A DNA stretch of 36,454 nt from Prolixibacteraceae bacterium. GTDB taxonomy: Bacteria > Bacteroidota > Bacteroidia > Bacteroidales > Prolixibacteraceae. The stretch's first letter is position 1. Each line of letters begins with the position of its first letter. The position numbers and the translations under genes were made by a program. Under the pieces are notes generated by a model that saw only the letters and a list, made by a program, of their open reading frames with translations, had not been told where the DNA came from and ran no database searches. The stretch is taken from NCBI GenBank assembly GCA_029265875.1, contig JAJUGS010000006.1, positions 1 to 36,454 on the forward strand, given 5' to 3'. Positions 8,137 to 16,361 of the stretch are shown here, piece after piece.

Positions 8137-10134
8137 ATGAAGAAACTTTTCGCCCTTGCGATCATGATTTTCATGATCGGCTGTACTGTAAAAAACCCCG
8201 AAATCAAGTTACCTGCAATCATTTCCGACAACATGGTTTTGCAGCAAAACAAAGCTGTAAACCTGTGGGGCTGGAGCGAAGCCAAAGCAAAAATTACCGT
8301 TGAAGCATCGTGGGGAAAAACAGCGGAAGCTGTTACCGGAGCCGATGGGAAATGGCTGGTTCAGCTTGAAACGCCTGCCGCCGGCGGACCCTTTTCGGTA
8401 ACCATCAAATCCGGTGAAACCCAAAAGGTAATCAACAATGTAATGGTGGGCGAAGTGTGGCTTTGCTCGGGCCAGTCGAACATGGAAATGCCCTTAAAAG
8501 GATGGCCGCCGAATGATACCATTAACTTTTCGGCCAGCGAAATTGCCTCGTCTGATTATCCCGGAATCCGAATGTTTACGGTAACAAAAAGCACAGCAGC
8601 CGCGCCACTCGACGATTGTTCCGGAACCTGGGCTGTGAGTTCACCCGCCACCAGCGGCGATTTTTCGGCTGCAGCTTATTTTTTCGGGTTGAAATTGCAT
8701 AAAGAACTGGGAATTCCGGTAGGTCTGATTCACTCAAGCTGGGGCGGAACACCCGCCGAATCGTGGACCAGTGGCGAATTGATCGGCACAGTTCCGGGTT
8801 ACGAATCGTTTACTGCCGAAATACAGGAAAACCAAAAAAACCTGAAAGAATTTGAAGCTTTTTTAGCCAAACTCGAAAATATTCCCTTTGAAAAACTGCC
8901 CAAAGAAAACCCGTTTACCAATCTCAACCTGAATGACTCGGCCTATATTTCGGCTGATATTTCGACCTGGAAAGAAATGACGTTGCCACAAACCTGGGAA
9001 AATGCCGGTTTGCCGGGGTTCGATGGGGTGGTTTGGTTTATCCGCGATTTTGAATACGATGGCGCTGTTTATCCCGAAGGTGTTGAATTGTACCTTGGCC
9101 CGGTTGACGACATGGATGCCACATACATAAATGGTCAAAAAATCGGCAGCCACGAAGTAAGCGGTGTGTGGAGCCTTGAAAGGGTTTATCCCATCCCGGC
9201 CGACCTGCTGAAAAAAGGCATTAACCGCATTGCCGTAAAAGTGACCGACAACCAGGGCGGTGGCGGAATTTACGGAAAGAAAAATCCGGCGATTGTAAAA
9301 GGCGATAAAATACTTACCGACCTTGGCGGTGCCTGGAAATACAAACCGGCAGCACTTTTCAGGTCGGGTACAGTTTATGTTTATGGCGAAGGCGAAAAAA
9401 GCTACGAAGGTTTTACCGGCAAAACAATTGTGATGAACGAATACACACCCACCATGCTTTACAATGCCATGATTGCCCCGCTGGTGAACTACACCCTCGA
9501 AGGCGCCATCTGGTACCAGGGCGAATCAAACGTGGGGCGCGGAAAACAGTATGAAACACTATTCCCGGCAATGATTACAAGCTGGCGGAATGCCTGGAAA
9601 CAGGGCGATTTTCCGTTCTACTATGTACAGATTGCACCTTACAATTATGGCGACAATGCCAACGAAACCACCGCCGAACTGCGCGATGCCCAGCTGAAAA
9701 CCTTATCGCTGGCAAACACAGGCATGGCTGTAACCATGGATATTGGCAACCCGGTAAATATTCACCCGGCCAATAAAAAAGATGTGGGAGAAAGACTTGC
9801 CTTGTGGGCACTCGACAAAACCTATAAAAAAGAGGGAATTGTCTGCTCAGGGCCGTTGTTTAAAAATGCTGTTTTCAGTGGAAACCAGGCCGAAGTTGAA
9901 TTTGACTACGGCACCGGGCTGGAGTTAAGAAGCAAAGAATCGTTTTTCGAAATTGCCGGTCCCGATGGCGTTTTCCATCCGGCAAAAGCCACGGTTGACC
10001 ACGATAAAATTGTGGCCGTTTCGGATAAGGTGAAAGAGGCAAAACAAATCCGTTACGCCTGGTGCGACGACTGCGTGCCCAACCTTTTCAATGGTGCTGG
10101 GCTGCCGGCTTCGCCGTTTAAAGCGGTAAAGTAA
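8137..10134 (+). CDS. sialate O-acetylesterase-like SGNH lipoprotein
   Basis: Removes O-acetyl groups from sialic acid or other acetylated glycans in characterised relatives. The ATG at 8137 gives MKKLFALAIMIFMIGC, a lipoprotein signal with lipid-modified Cys16; an upstream in-frame ATG at 8104 would bury this signal, so I reject it. The 665-residue protein has a small beta domain (about 25-100), the first SGNH block CSGQSNMEMPL with nucleophile Ser114, SSWGGTPAESW, an inserted jelly-roll/galactose-binding-like domain (YLGPVDDMDATYINGQ), GAIWYQGESNV, and the catalytic His in NIHPANKKDVGERLALW. It is probably anchored in the periplasm or outer membrane. No SusC/SusD pair or glycoside hydrolase is nearby, so this is not an obvious polysaccharide-utilisation locus. 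Confidence 0.92.
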   Translation: MKKLFALAIMIFMIGCTVKNPEIKLPAIISDNMVLQQNKAVNLWGWSEAKAKITVEASWGKTAEAVTGADGKWLVQLETPAAGGPFSVTIKSGETQKVINNVMVGEVWLCSGQSNMEMPLKGWPPNDTINFSASEIASSDYPGIRMFTVTKSTAAAPLDDCSGTWAVSSPATSGDFSAAAYFFGLKLHKELGIPVGLIHSSWGGTPAESWTSGELIGTVPGYESFTAEIQENQKNLKEFEAFLAKLENIPFEKLPKENPFTNLNLNDSAYISADISTWKEMTLPQTWENAGLPGFDGVVWFIRDFEYDGAVYPEGVELYLGPVDDMDATYINGQKIGSHEVSGVWSLERVYPIPADLLKKGINRIAVKVTDNQGGGGIYGKKNPAIVKGDKILTDLGGAWKYKPAALFRSGTVYVYGEGEKSYEGFTGKTIVMNEYTPTMLYNAMIAPLVNYTLEGAIWYQGESNVGRGKQYETLFPAMITSWRNAWKQGDFPFYYVQIAPYNYGDNANETTAELRDAQLKTLSLANTGMAVTMDIGNPVNIHPANKKDVGERLALWALDKTYKKEGIVCSGPLFKNAVFSGNQAEVEFDYGTGLELRSKESFFEIAGPDGVFHPAKATVDHDKIVAVSDKVKEAKQIRYAWCDDCVPNLFNGAGLPASPFKAVK

Positions 10135-10146
10135 TTTAATAACAAA

Positions 10147-10211
10147 TCGTTGGACGATTTTGACCAAGTCGACATTTTTAAATTGTCCCCGATGTCATAA
10201 TTGTCCAACGA
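10147..10211. repeat. imperfect 65-base palindrome after the esterase gene
   Basis: TCGTTGGAC at 10147-10155 pairs with GTCCAACGA ending at 10211. The match continues inward with mismatches (ATT, TGAC and GACA blocks repeat at the same offsets on the opposite strand). It lies 12 bases after the esterase stop and 16 before the next start. It could be a 3' stem-loop that ends or stabilises the esterase mRNA, or a miniature repeat; there is no clear U-run. Confidence 0.55.
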
Positions 10212-10226
10212 AAAAAATAAAGGATA

Positions 10227-10802
10227 ATGAACAACAAACAATATAACCCTGACGGCTTTATTCCCAAACACGGGGGTTATAAAAGTTTGATCACCTATCA
10301 GAAGGCTGAAATAATCTTCGATGGTACTTACTATTTCTGCCATAAATATTTTCCTCAACACGACAGGACTATCGACCAGATGGTGCAGGCAGCCCGCTCA
10401 GGCAAGCAAAATATTGTTGAAGGAAGCATGGCGTCGGGTACTTCAAAAGAAATGGAAATAAAACTCACCAATGTTGCAAGGGCCTCGCTTGAAGAATTGT
10501 TGAACGACTACAAAGATTTTCTGCGAACCAGAAAATTAACCATCTGGGACAAAAATCACAATTATTACGCCCCGCTGACAAAATTGCTCACCACAAAAGA
10601 TGCAACCTACGAAACCTACCGGAAAGGAATCGAAAGCCCCGACCCCGAAGTTTCGGCCAATGTTTTGATTGGTTTGATAAATATTACTTCCTATCTGCTT
10701 GCAAAGCAAATAAAAACTCTGGAAAAGGAATTTTTGCAGGAAGGAGGACTGAAAGAGCGAATGTCGCAGGCAAGGATTGAAGTAAGACAGAAACATAAAT
10801 AG
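10227..10802 (+). CDS. four-helix-bundle protein (23S-IVP relative) with suffix domain
   Basis: A 191-residue all-helical protein. Residues about 20-110 match the four-helix-bundle family first seen as proteins encoded by intervening sequences in 23S rRNA genes: the SLITYQKAEIIFDGTYYFC start, QMVQAARSGKQNIVEGSMA, and SKEMEIKLTNVARASLEELLNDYKDFL. The extra C-terminal part, with repeated LLTTKDATYETYRKG and ITSYLLAKQIKTLEKEF helices, fits the suffix-domain subgroup. The molecular function of this family is unknown. It starts 92 bases after the esterase gene, with a palindrome in that gap, and ends 21 bases before the URO-D-like gene. No rRNA gene is near, so it is a free-standing copy. Confidence 0.85.
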   Translation: MNNKQYNPDGFIPKHGGYKSLITYQKAEIIFDGTYYFCHKYFPQHDRTIDQMVQAARSGKQNIVEGSMASGTSKEMEIKLTNVARASLEELLNDYKDFLRTRKLTIWDKNHNYYAPLTKLLTTKDATYETYRKGIESPDPEVSANVLIGLINITSYLLAKQIKTLEKEFLQEGGLKERMSQARIEVRQKHK

Positions 10803-10823
10803 AAATTGTTATAAACCTGACCT

Positions 10824-11825
10824 ATGAATAAAAAACAACAGTTGAATTATCTTCAGCAGAACGGAAGTTTGCCGGGCAAAGTGCTCTTTCGTCCCATTTT
10901 AATGCAGTTTGCTGCCGAATATATCGGGAGCAATTACGGCGCTTTTGCATCGGATTACAGGGTTTTGGTGGAAGCCAACCTGCGCTGCATGGACGATTTC
11001 GGGCTCGATTTGCTGGGATTGATTTCTGACCCGTACCGCGAAACACAGGCTTTCGGGGCAAAAATTGAATTCGTTACCAATGGCGTGCCCCGCTGCAAAA
11101 ACCTGCTGGTAAAAACCATCGACGATGTTATCAATCTGAAAAATCCGGATGTTTACAAAGCCGAACGCACACTCGACAGGATAAAAGCTGCCGAACTGCT
11201 TTCGAAAAAAACACAGGGAAACATTCCCATCATCGGATGGATTGAAGGCCCGCTGGCCGAAGCTGCCGACCTTGCCGGAGTTGAAAACATGATGATGCAA
11301 CTGATGATGGACCCCGATTTTTGTAACCGGCTGATGGATAAATGCATGGTTACTGCCAAAGATTTCGCCAAAGCTCAGATTGAATCAGGCTGCGATATTA
11401 TTGGAATGGGCGACGCGGTTTGTTCGCAAATCGATACCGAAACTTATGACTTTTATGTTCGAGACCGTCATCGCGAGCTCATTGAATACATTCACGGATT
11501 GGGGGGAAAAATAAAACTGCATATTTGCGGCGATACCACCCATTTGCTGCCGTCGTACAAAGATTTTAACCTCGATATTCTTGACCTCGACTGGCAGGTG
11601 GATATTGATTATGCCCGCGAAACACTGGGCGAAAATGTAATTTTCTCTGGAAACATCAACCCGGTTGTTATCCAGAATAAATCCAGAGACGAGGTTTTTG
11701 ATTTGTGCCGGATGCTGGTGGAAAAACACAAAAATGAGCGTTACATACTTTCTGCAGGCTGCGAAATTACCCCGCTCACCCCGGCTGAAAACCTGAAAGC
11801 GATGAGTGAGGCAACCATTTTATAA
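10824..11825 (+). CDS. uroporphyrinogen decarboxylase-family / corrinoid methyltransferase-like protein
   Basis: A 333-residue TIM-barrel protein of the URO-D superfamily. It shows the features that separate cobamide-dependent methyltransferases (MtaA/MtbA/CmuA type) from true heme-pathway HemE: an HxC pair in KLHICGDTTHLLP and a later cysteine in SAGCEITPLTPAENLKAM, together forming the H-x-C-xn-C zinc site that activates a thiol. The N-terminal URO-D arginine motif is not obvious. It may therefore move a methyl group between a corrinoid and a thiol. No corrinoid protein or MttB-type partner is adjacent, so the substrate cannot be named. The ATG lies 21 bases after the four-helix-bundle gene; the same transcript is likely. 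Confidence 0.85.
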   Translation: MNKKQQLNYLQQNGSLPGKVLFRPILMQFAAEYIGSNYGAFASDYRVLVEANLRCMDDFGLDLLGLISDPYRETQAFGAKIEFVTNGVPRCKNLLVKTIDDVINLKNPDVYKAERTLDRIKAAELLSKKTQGNIPIIGWIEGPLAEAADLAGVENMMMQLMMDPDFCNRLMDKCMVTAKDFAKAQIESGCDIIGMGDAVCSQIDTETYDFYVRDRHRELIEYIHGLGGKIKLHICGDTTHLLPSYKDFNLDILDLDWQVDIDYARETLGENVIFSGNINPVVIQNKSRDEVFDLCRMLVEKHKNERYILSAGCEITPLTPAENLKAMSEATIL

Positions 11826-12119
11826 CAAATACATCGTTTTGTTACAATAACAGACTTCACCGCCTGCCAGACGGGCAGGGACTTGGCTCGGTCTGACGGT
11901 CGCTCTGATCGCCCACATGCCAGCCCGAAAGAAACATTCTTTCGGGAATGACGAAGTCGGGCAGGAAGTCGAAAGGTTTTCATCTTTTTATGTTTTCGAT
12001 TAATACATTACCTTTTCCCGTTCGTACTCCATTTCAACCCCACCGTACACTAAAATTTTCCCGGGTGCTTTTTGTATCTGAATTTTGGCTTATCAATTAA
12101 CAACTTAAAATTCAGAAAA
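11826..12119. repeat. gap with two perfect hairpins
   Basis: CCTGCC at 11863-11868 pairs with GGCAGG at 11874-11879, and CCCGAAAGAA at 11924-11933 pairs perfectly with TTCTTTCGGG at 11937-11946 around a three-base ACA loop. The first hairpin and its CAGACGGGCAGGGA flank recur at 18113-18136. The second half leads to the start of the secreted protein at 12120. An open frame antisense to the repeats has no coding features. Confidence 0.6.
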
Positions 12120-12959
12120 ATGAAAACACAAAAATTTACACTGATGTTGGCGCTGGTAATATGCAGCGCACTGGCTTTTGGCCAAACCAAAAAACAACCG
12201 GATATTGCCGGAATCCTCAAATCGGGGAAACTGCCTCAAAACCTGGAACTGAAAAACGACCTGCAAAAATTTGTGGTAACTACTGATCATTTCAACACCG
12301 ACATTTTTGGTAATTTCTTTAACAAATTCAGAATCAGGGGAGAATATACCCGTGGTTTGCCTGGTGATTCCGTAAAATGGAACCATGTTACAGTAGCCAT
12401 GTCGATGGCACGAAATGCCGGGTTTGCACCCGGAACCCCGGTAGGTTACATGGAAAACTTCCGCTATAAAGTTTCGGAAGATATGATGAAACCCGAAAAG
12501 TTCAGCACGTTTACCGAACACAGCGCTTATACAAAAAACCTGGTTTGGGATATGATGGGAATTGAAGGTTTTGCCTGGGCCTATTTTAACGAACTGGAAC
12601 TAAACAAGCCTTACAAAGCCGCCATGTTTAACGGCAAAATCGACCTCGCGGGAATGGGTTCATTCGAAAACAAAGATGTGATTCTCACCTGGACAGGAAT
12701 CACCCAGTGGCTTAACGGCGAATACTGCGCGGTAATTGAATTCAGGACCATGAACAACCCGGTGGAATATGCCGGCGAAGGAATGAGCATGAAAGGCCGC
12801 AGTCATTACTGGGGGACCATCTGGGTTTCGGTGGAAGACAAACAGGTGGAACATGCCGTTTTGTTCGAAGATGTGGTAATGGAACTCCAGTTGCCCGGTC
12901 AAACCACCAAACAGGTGATGGATGCCACACGCGAAATTACCTACGAAAAAGTGCAATAG
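12120..12959 (+). CDS. secreted protein of unknown function
   Basis: A 279-residue protein that I do not recognise. The ATG at 12120 gives a classical signal peptide (MKTQKFTLMLALVICSALA, cleavage near FGQ/T); the frame extends upstream without a better start. The mature part is rich in aromatic residues and short beta-like strands, with no repeats, membrane segment or T9SS tail. SHYWGTIWVSVEDKQVEHAVLFEDVVME near the C-terminus looks like a beta-sheet sandwich. It contains at most one cysteine after the signal. It probably resides in the periplasm. It lies between repeat-filled gaps and is followed, after one palindromic repeat, by a LytS-type sensor kinase; whether the two are linked is unclear. 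Confidence 0.75.
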   Translation: MKTQKFTLMLALVICSALAFGQTKKQPDIAGILKSGKLPQNLELKNDLQKFVVTTDHFNTDIFGNFFNKFRIRGEYTRGLPGDSVKWNHVTVAMSMARNAGFAPGTPVGYMENFRYKVSEDMMKPEKFSTFTEHSAYTKNLVWDMMGIEGFAWAYFNELELNKPYKAAMFNGKIDLAGMGSFENKDVILTWTGITQWLNGEYCAVIEFRTMNNPVEYAGEGMSMKGRSHYWGTIWVSVEDKQVEHAVLFEDVVMELQLPGQTTKQVMDATREITYEKVQ

Positions 12960-12970
12960 GTAGTTTTGTT

Positions 12971-13083
12971 GCTGTCATTTCGGTCTCGCCTGAGGCGAGA
13001 CGGGGAGAACTGAAAATCAGCGGAGCTAAATCTTTTCGAACCGGGAGATTTCTCTCCCGATAGCCATCGGGATCGAAATGACA
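12971..13083 (+). repeat. TGTCATTTCG-type palindromic repeat, copy 1
   Basis: The ends form an inverted pair, TGTCATTTCG near 12973 and CGAAATGACA ending at 13083. Inside is a perfect hairpin GTCTCGCC-TGA-GGCGAGAC, a core reading GAAAATCAGCGGAGCTAAAT, then GGGAGA/TCTCCC and CCCGAT/ATCGGG stems. The core is repeated in the opposite orientation at 17933-18023. Confidence 0.8.
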
Positions 13084-13142
13084 TAAAACAAGCGTACAAT
13101 CAGCAGTTTTATTGATAAATTTAAACCGGAAAACAAATATTC

Positions 13143-14219
13143 ATGCTACATCCGACTAACCAAAAAACTTTGAAACAGAAAATTTACTGGCACCTGAAAT
13201 TGCTTGGTGGTGCAGTGCTTGTAAGCATTCTTTTCATGTTTGTTCTCAACCAGCAAATCAATCAACCGGTGCAATTGGTCATGCCATTTCTGCTCACCTA
13301 TCTCCAGCTCGAAATTTTTATCTGGTTGGGCACCTATTTTTTTCAATCTGTAAAAATCGATTCTCAGGGCTTCAGAAAGCAAATTGTGTTAAGGTTGCTG
13401 ATTTTTTATGCAGTGGTGCTGATTTTGGCAACCATTCTTTTTGTAGCTGTATATGCTATTCAATACTCCATTCATTATCCCGATTTCAGCCAGTTTGTCC
13501 CTTCGCTGCTGCAACTCGAAATGAAAGGATTTTTTGTGGCAACGCTTACCGGGTTCGGGTTTGGTGCCATTTTCTTTTTTTATGTACAATGGAAAGAGGC
13601 CGTTGACCGTGCCCAAAAACTGCGAGAGGAAAAACTCATCTTTCAATACGAAACCCTGCAAAACCAGGTAAACCCGCATTTTTTGTTTAACAGCCTGAAT
13701 TCGTTGAGTTCGCTGATTCGGAAAGACATCGACCTCTCGGAAAAATTTATTCAGAAACTTTCGTCGGTGTACCGTTACATTCTCGACAACCGCGAAAAAG
13801 AACTGGTTCCGCTAACCAGCGAACTCGATTTCGTGAACAACTATTTCTTTTTGCAACAATTGCGCGATGGCGATAAAATTTCGCTGAAAACCGAAACCGG
13901 CGATATTTCGGGGCTGCTGATTGTTCCGGTTTCGATTCAGTTGTTGGTCGAAAATGCTTTGAAACACAATATTTCAACCCGGAAACAGCCGCTTGAAATT
14001 ACGATTCACAGGGAAGGAATCGATAAAATAACCGTGCGGAACAACCTGCAGAAAAAAACACAGTTGGAACCTTCGTCGAAAATCGGTTTGAAAAACCTGG
14101 ACGAACGTTGCCGGCTCATACTCAACCGTGGAATTGAAATTGCTGAAACCGCCGATGAGTTTGTGGTGAAAACGCCTCTGAAAATAGCGAAAGAGGAGAA
14201 AACGATACTGGATATTTGA
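13143..14219 (+). CDS. LytS/YehU-type sensor histidine kinase
   Basis: A 358-residue membrane sensor kinase of the His_kinase (PF06580) class. Four predicted membrane helices fill about residues 15-150, followed by a short coiled-coil linker and the phosphoacceptor box NQVNPHFLFNSLNSLSSL with His179. The ATP-binding part has the N-box ENALKHN and a terminal GLKNLDERCRLI segment. There is no periplasmic sensing domain, so the signal is probably felt within the membrane. It transfers phosphate to the LytTR regulator encoded 87 bases downstream. Starts with ATG at 13143. The gap between the pair (14220-14306) is a low-complexity tract built on TACTCAAT-like words, an unusual place for such sequence inside a likely operon. 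Confidence 0.95.
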   Translation: MLHPTNQKTLKQKIYWHLKLLGGAVLVSILFMFVLNQQINQPVQLVMPFLLTYLQLEIFIWLGTYFFQSVKIDSQGFRKQIVLRLLIFYAVVLILATILFVAVYAIQYSIHYPDFSQFVPSLLQLEMKGFFVATLTGFGFGAIFFFYVQWKEAVDRAQKLREEKLIFQYETLQNQVNPHFLFNSLNSLSSLIRKDIDLSEKFIQKLSSVYRYILDNREKELVPLTSELDFVNNYFFLQQLRDGDKISLKTETGDISGLLIVPVSIQLLVENALKHNISTRKQPLEITIHREGIDKITVRNNLQKKTQLEPSSKIGLKNLDERCRLILNRGIEIAETADEFVVKTPLKIAKEEKTILDI

Positions 14220-14306
14220 TCCTGGATTCACGATGCTGGATTTTGGAAAACTGATACCAGGTACTCAGTACTCATTACTCAATACTAAATACTAAAAGCT
14301 ATCACA

Positions 14307-15050
14307 ATGAAAGTGGTTATTGTTGAAGACGAAACTCTGGCTGCTGAAAAACTGGCCCACCTGCTGAAAAAGGTCACGCCCGAAATACAGATTCTGACCA
14401 CCATCGAATCGGTGGAAGAAGCCGTGGAATGGTTTTCGCAAAACCCGGCACCCGAGCTTGTTTTTATGGACATTCAGTTAGACGACGGCATTTCGTTCGA
14501 GATTTTCGACACCATCAAACTCGAAGTTCCGGTGATTTTTACCACGGCTTACAACGAATACGCCATCCGGGCTTTTAAGGTAAACAGTGTCGATTACCTG
14601 CTGAAACCCATCGAAGAGGAAGCGTTGGCCGCTGCAATCGGGAAATTCAGAAAATTCAGTCAACAACCCGTTGATTTTGAAAGCCGCATTGCCGGTGTAA
14701 TCAACCAGTTCCGCGATAAATACAAAGCGAGGTTTTTTGTTAAAACAGGACAGCGGTTTCAGTCAATTCCGGTTGAAAAAATCAGTTGTTTTTTTGTAGA
14801 GGAACGGTTTACCTTTCTGAAAACACAGGAGGGAAAAACCTGCGATCTCGATTACTCGCTCGACCAGTTGCAAAAGCTGGTTGACCCGGGAATGTTTTTT
14901 AGGGTGAGCCGGAATTACCTGGTAAACATCAACGCCATCGACGATATCATCAGTTACTCAACCAACCGTTTAAAACTGAAAGTGGGCAAAGAAGAAGTGA
15001 TTGTGAGCCGTGATAAAGTAAGCGATTTTAAACAATGGCTCGACAGATAA
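14307..15050 (+). CDS. LytTR-family response regulator
   Basis: A 247-residue DNA-binding regulator. The receiver domain (1-120) has the acidic pair ED at 7-8, phosphoacceptor Asp55 in VFMDIQLDDG, a Thr in FTTAYNEYA and Lys in VDYLLKPI. The LytTR domain (about 140-245) shows FFVKTGQRFQSIPVEKISCF, the FFRVSRNYLVNI motif and a basic end. It is the cognate partner of the preceding sensor kinase. LytTR regulators bind direct repeats upstream of envelope or signalling genes; no target site could be picked out here. A terminator hairpin shared with the opposing DUF4395 gene starts five bases after the stop. Confidence 0.96.
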   Translation: MKVVIVEDETLAAEKLAHLLKKVTPEIQILTTIESVEEAVEWFSQNPAPELVFMDIQLDDGISFEIFDTIKLEVPVIFTTAYNEYAIRAFKVNSVDYLLKPIEEEALAAAIGKFRKFSQQPVDFESRIAGVINQFRDKYKARFFVKTGQRFQSIPVEKISCFFVEERFTFLKTQEGKTCDLDYSLDQLQKLVDPGMFFRVSRNYLVNINAIDDIISYSTNRLKLKVGKEEVIVSRDKVSDFKQWLDR

Positions 15051-15078
15051 AAAAATGGCACCCGGTTCCGGATGCCAT
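15050..15078 (-). terminator. rho-independent terminator, minus strand
   Basis: ATGGCACCCGG at 15055-15065 pairs with CCGGATGCCAT at 15068-15078, with one mismatch and a TT loop. Read on the minus strand it is followed at once by a run of five to six Us, a good terminator for the DUF4395 gene. On the plus strand it may also stop the LytTR gene, but the T-run there is weak. Confidence 0.75.
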
Positions 15079-15106
15079 GAATGTGTGAAATTTTGTTTTA
15101 TCAAAA

Positions 15107-15577
15107 TCAATCGTAAAAAGGCAAAACAAGGTAGGTGTATAAAATACAGCCCATGCAAACGGCTAAAGCAAACTCGAGTGATGCGAAGAATACAAGCACC
15201 CCGCCCACCACAATTGCCGCTGTATTTAATCCCATCAACATCAGCAGGGTAACAACCGCCGACATGAGAAATCCGAGGCGCGCCGCGAAAATTTTTGGTG
15301 CCTTGTCAATCTCTTTTTTGTCGAGCTGCAGCACATTTGTCATTTGTTGACTTAAAAAACTGATCGGGCTGAATTTAGCTTTTGTAAATGCCCTGATATA
15401 AAAATCGAGGGTTAAAAATGCCGGGAAAACAAAACTCCCGGTAACAAAGGCTGCACCTAATAAAAGTATCCCAACCACTGCATTTATTCGGGTAACCCGC
15501 TCATTAACCCGCTCTTCTGAAATGGGGCAAATTAACTGTTTAAAATTCCCGGCCATAAATTCCTGCTTAAAATTCAT
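15107..15577 (-). CDS. DUF4395 membrane protein
   Basis: A 156-residue membrane protein of the DUF4395 family, recognised from the N-terminal CPISEERVNERVTRINAVVG block and three or four membrane helices (about 30-65 and 100-150). The ATG at 15577 is preferred over a TTG two codons upstream. A cysteine in LICP and a CMGC-like CMGCILYTY segment near the end could bind metal or form a disulfide; in other bacteria the family is often found beside thioredoxin or rhodanese genes, but none is here. It is divergent from the ECF sigma gene, about 165 bases apart, and ends against a strong terminator. Function unknown. Confidence 0.85.
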   Translation of the reverse strand: MNFKQEFMAGNFKQLICPISEERVNERVTRINAVVGILLLGAAFVTGSFVFPAFLTLDFYIRAFTKAKFSPISFLSQQMTNVLQLDKKEIDKAPKIFAARLGFLMSAVVTLLMLMGLNTAAIVVGGVLVFFASLEFALAVCMGCILYTYLVLPFYD

Positions 15578-15673
15578 CTCCAAATTTAAATACTAAAAAG
15601 TATTTATTTCTTCTTTTGGTGACAAATATCACATTCTCTTAACAACACCCATTTTCTGCCTGCCCGAAAAAAT

Positions 15674-15702
15674 AACCTGACCACACGCAGGTTTCTTTTT
15701 AT
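15674..15702 (+). terminator. possible attenuator hairpin upstream of the ECF sigma gene
   Basis: AACCTG at 15674-15679 pairs with CAGGTT at 15688-15693, followed by TTTCTTTTTATTT. No plus-strand gene ends before it, so if real it lies in the leader of the sigma gene starting at 15743. The stem is short; low confidence. Confidence 0.3.
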
Positions 15703-15742
15703 TTCTGTGTCATATTCATAATTTTCAGTTTAAATTGACAGG

Positions 15743-16270
15743 GTGAACGAAGCCGAAATCATACAAAAACTACAACAGGGCAACGAACAAGCATTCAGGC
15801 ATCTGGTTGAGAATTACCAGAAACGGGTGGTGAATACCTGTTACGGACTGGTACAAAATACCGAAGATGCCGAAGACATTGCACAGGATGTTTTTGTCGA
15901 GGTTTTTCGTTCAATCGGCAGTTTCAGGGCCGATGCCAAACTTTCAACCTGGTTGTACCGGATTGCTGTTAACCGGTCGCTCAACCACATCCGCGACAAT
16001 AAAAAACGCAAATGGTTTCAGTCGTTTGAAGATGCAGTAAAAGAAAAAAAAGCCGGGTTACTGCACTACGCCACAGAAAACCCGGGTACTGAACTCGAAA
16101 ATCTCCAGCGTGCAAACATTTTGCACGAAGCAATCAGTTCGCTTCCCGAAAATCAAAGAACGGCCTTCACCCTGAATAAATACGAAGAACTCTCGTACAA
16201 GGAAATTGCCGAAATTATGGATGTTTCGGTGGCTTCGGTCGAGTCGCTCATTCACCGCGCCAAAACCTGA
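15743..16270 (+). CDS. ECF sigma-70 factor, C-terminally truncated by an in-frame TGA
   Basis: A 175-residue extracytoplasmic-function sigma factor. Region 2 covers about 5-95, with EDAEDIAQDVFVEVFRSI and LSTWLYRIAVNRSLNHIRDN; region 4 is LPENQRTAFTLNKYEELSYKEIAEIMDVSVASVESLIHRAKT, with a complete helix-turn-helix. The only usable start is GTG at 15743. The frame stops at TGA right after HRAKT, where relatives normally read on with an Asn-Leu-basic helix; the same frame after the TGA reads LQKKLYTCYKKKCF before a TAG. The stop thus removes only the short basic tail and may be neutral. The anti-sigma gene follows 91 bases later, and Spy/CpxP-like genes after that. Confidence 0.92.
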   Translation: MNEAEIIQKLQQGNEQAFRHLVENYQKRVVNTCYGLVQNTEDAEDIAQDVFVEVFRSIGSFRADAKLSTWLYRIAVNRSLNHIRDNKKRKWFQSFEDAVKEKKAGLLHYATENPGTELENLQRANILHEAISSLPENQRTAFTLNKYEELSYKEIAEIMDVSVASVESLIHRAKT

Positions 16271-16361
16271 CTACAAAAAAAATTATACACGTGCTACAAA
16301 AAAAAGTGTTTTTAGCGCAAGGATATTTAAAATGATGTGTCATATCAAAAAAAATAAAATA

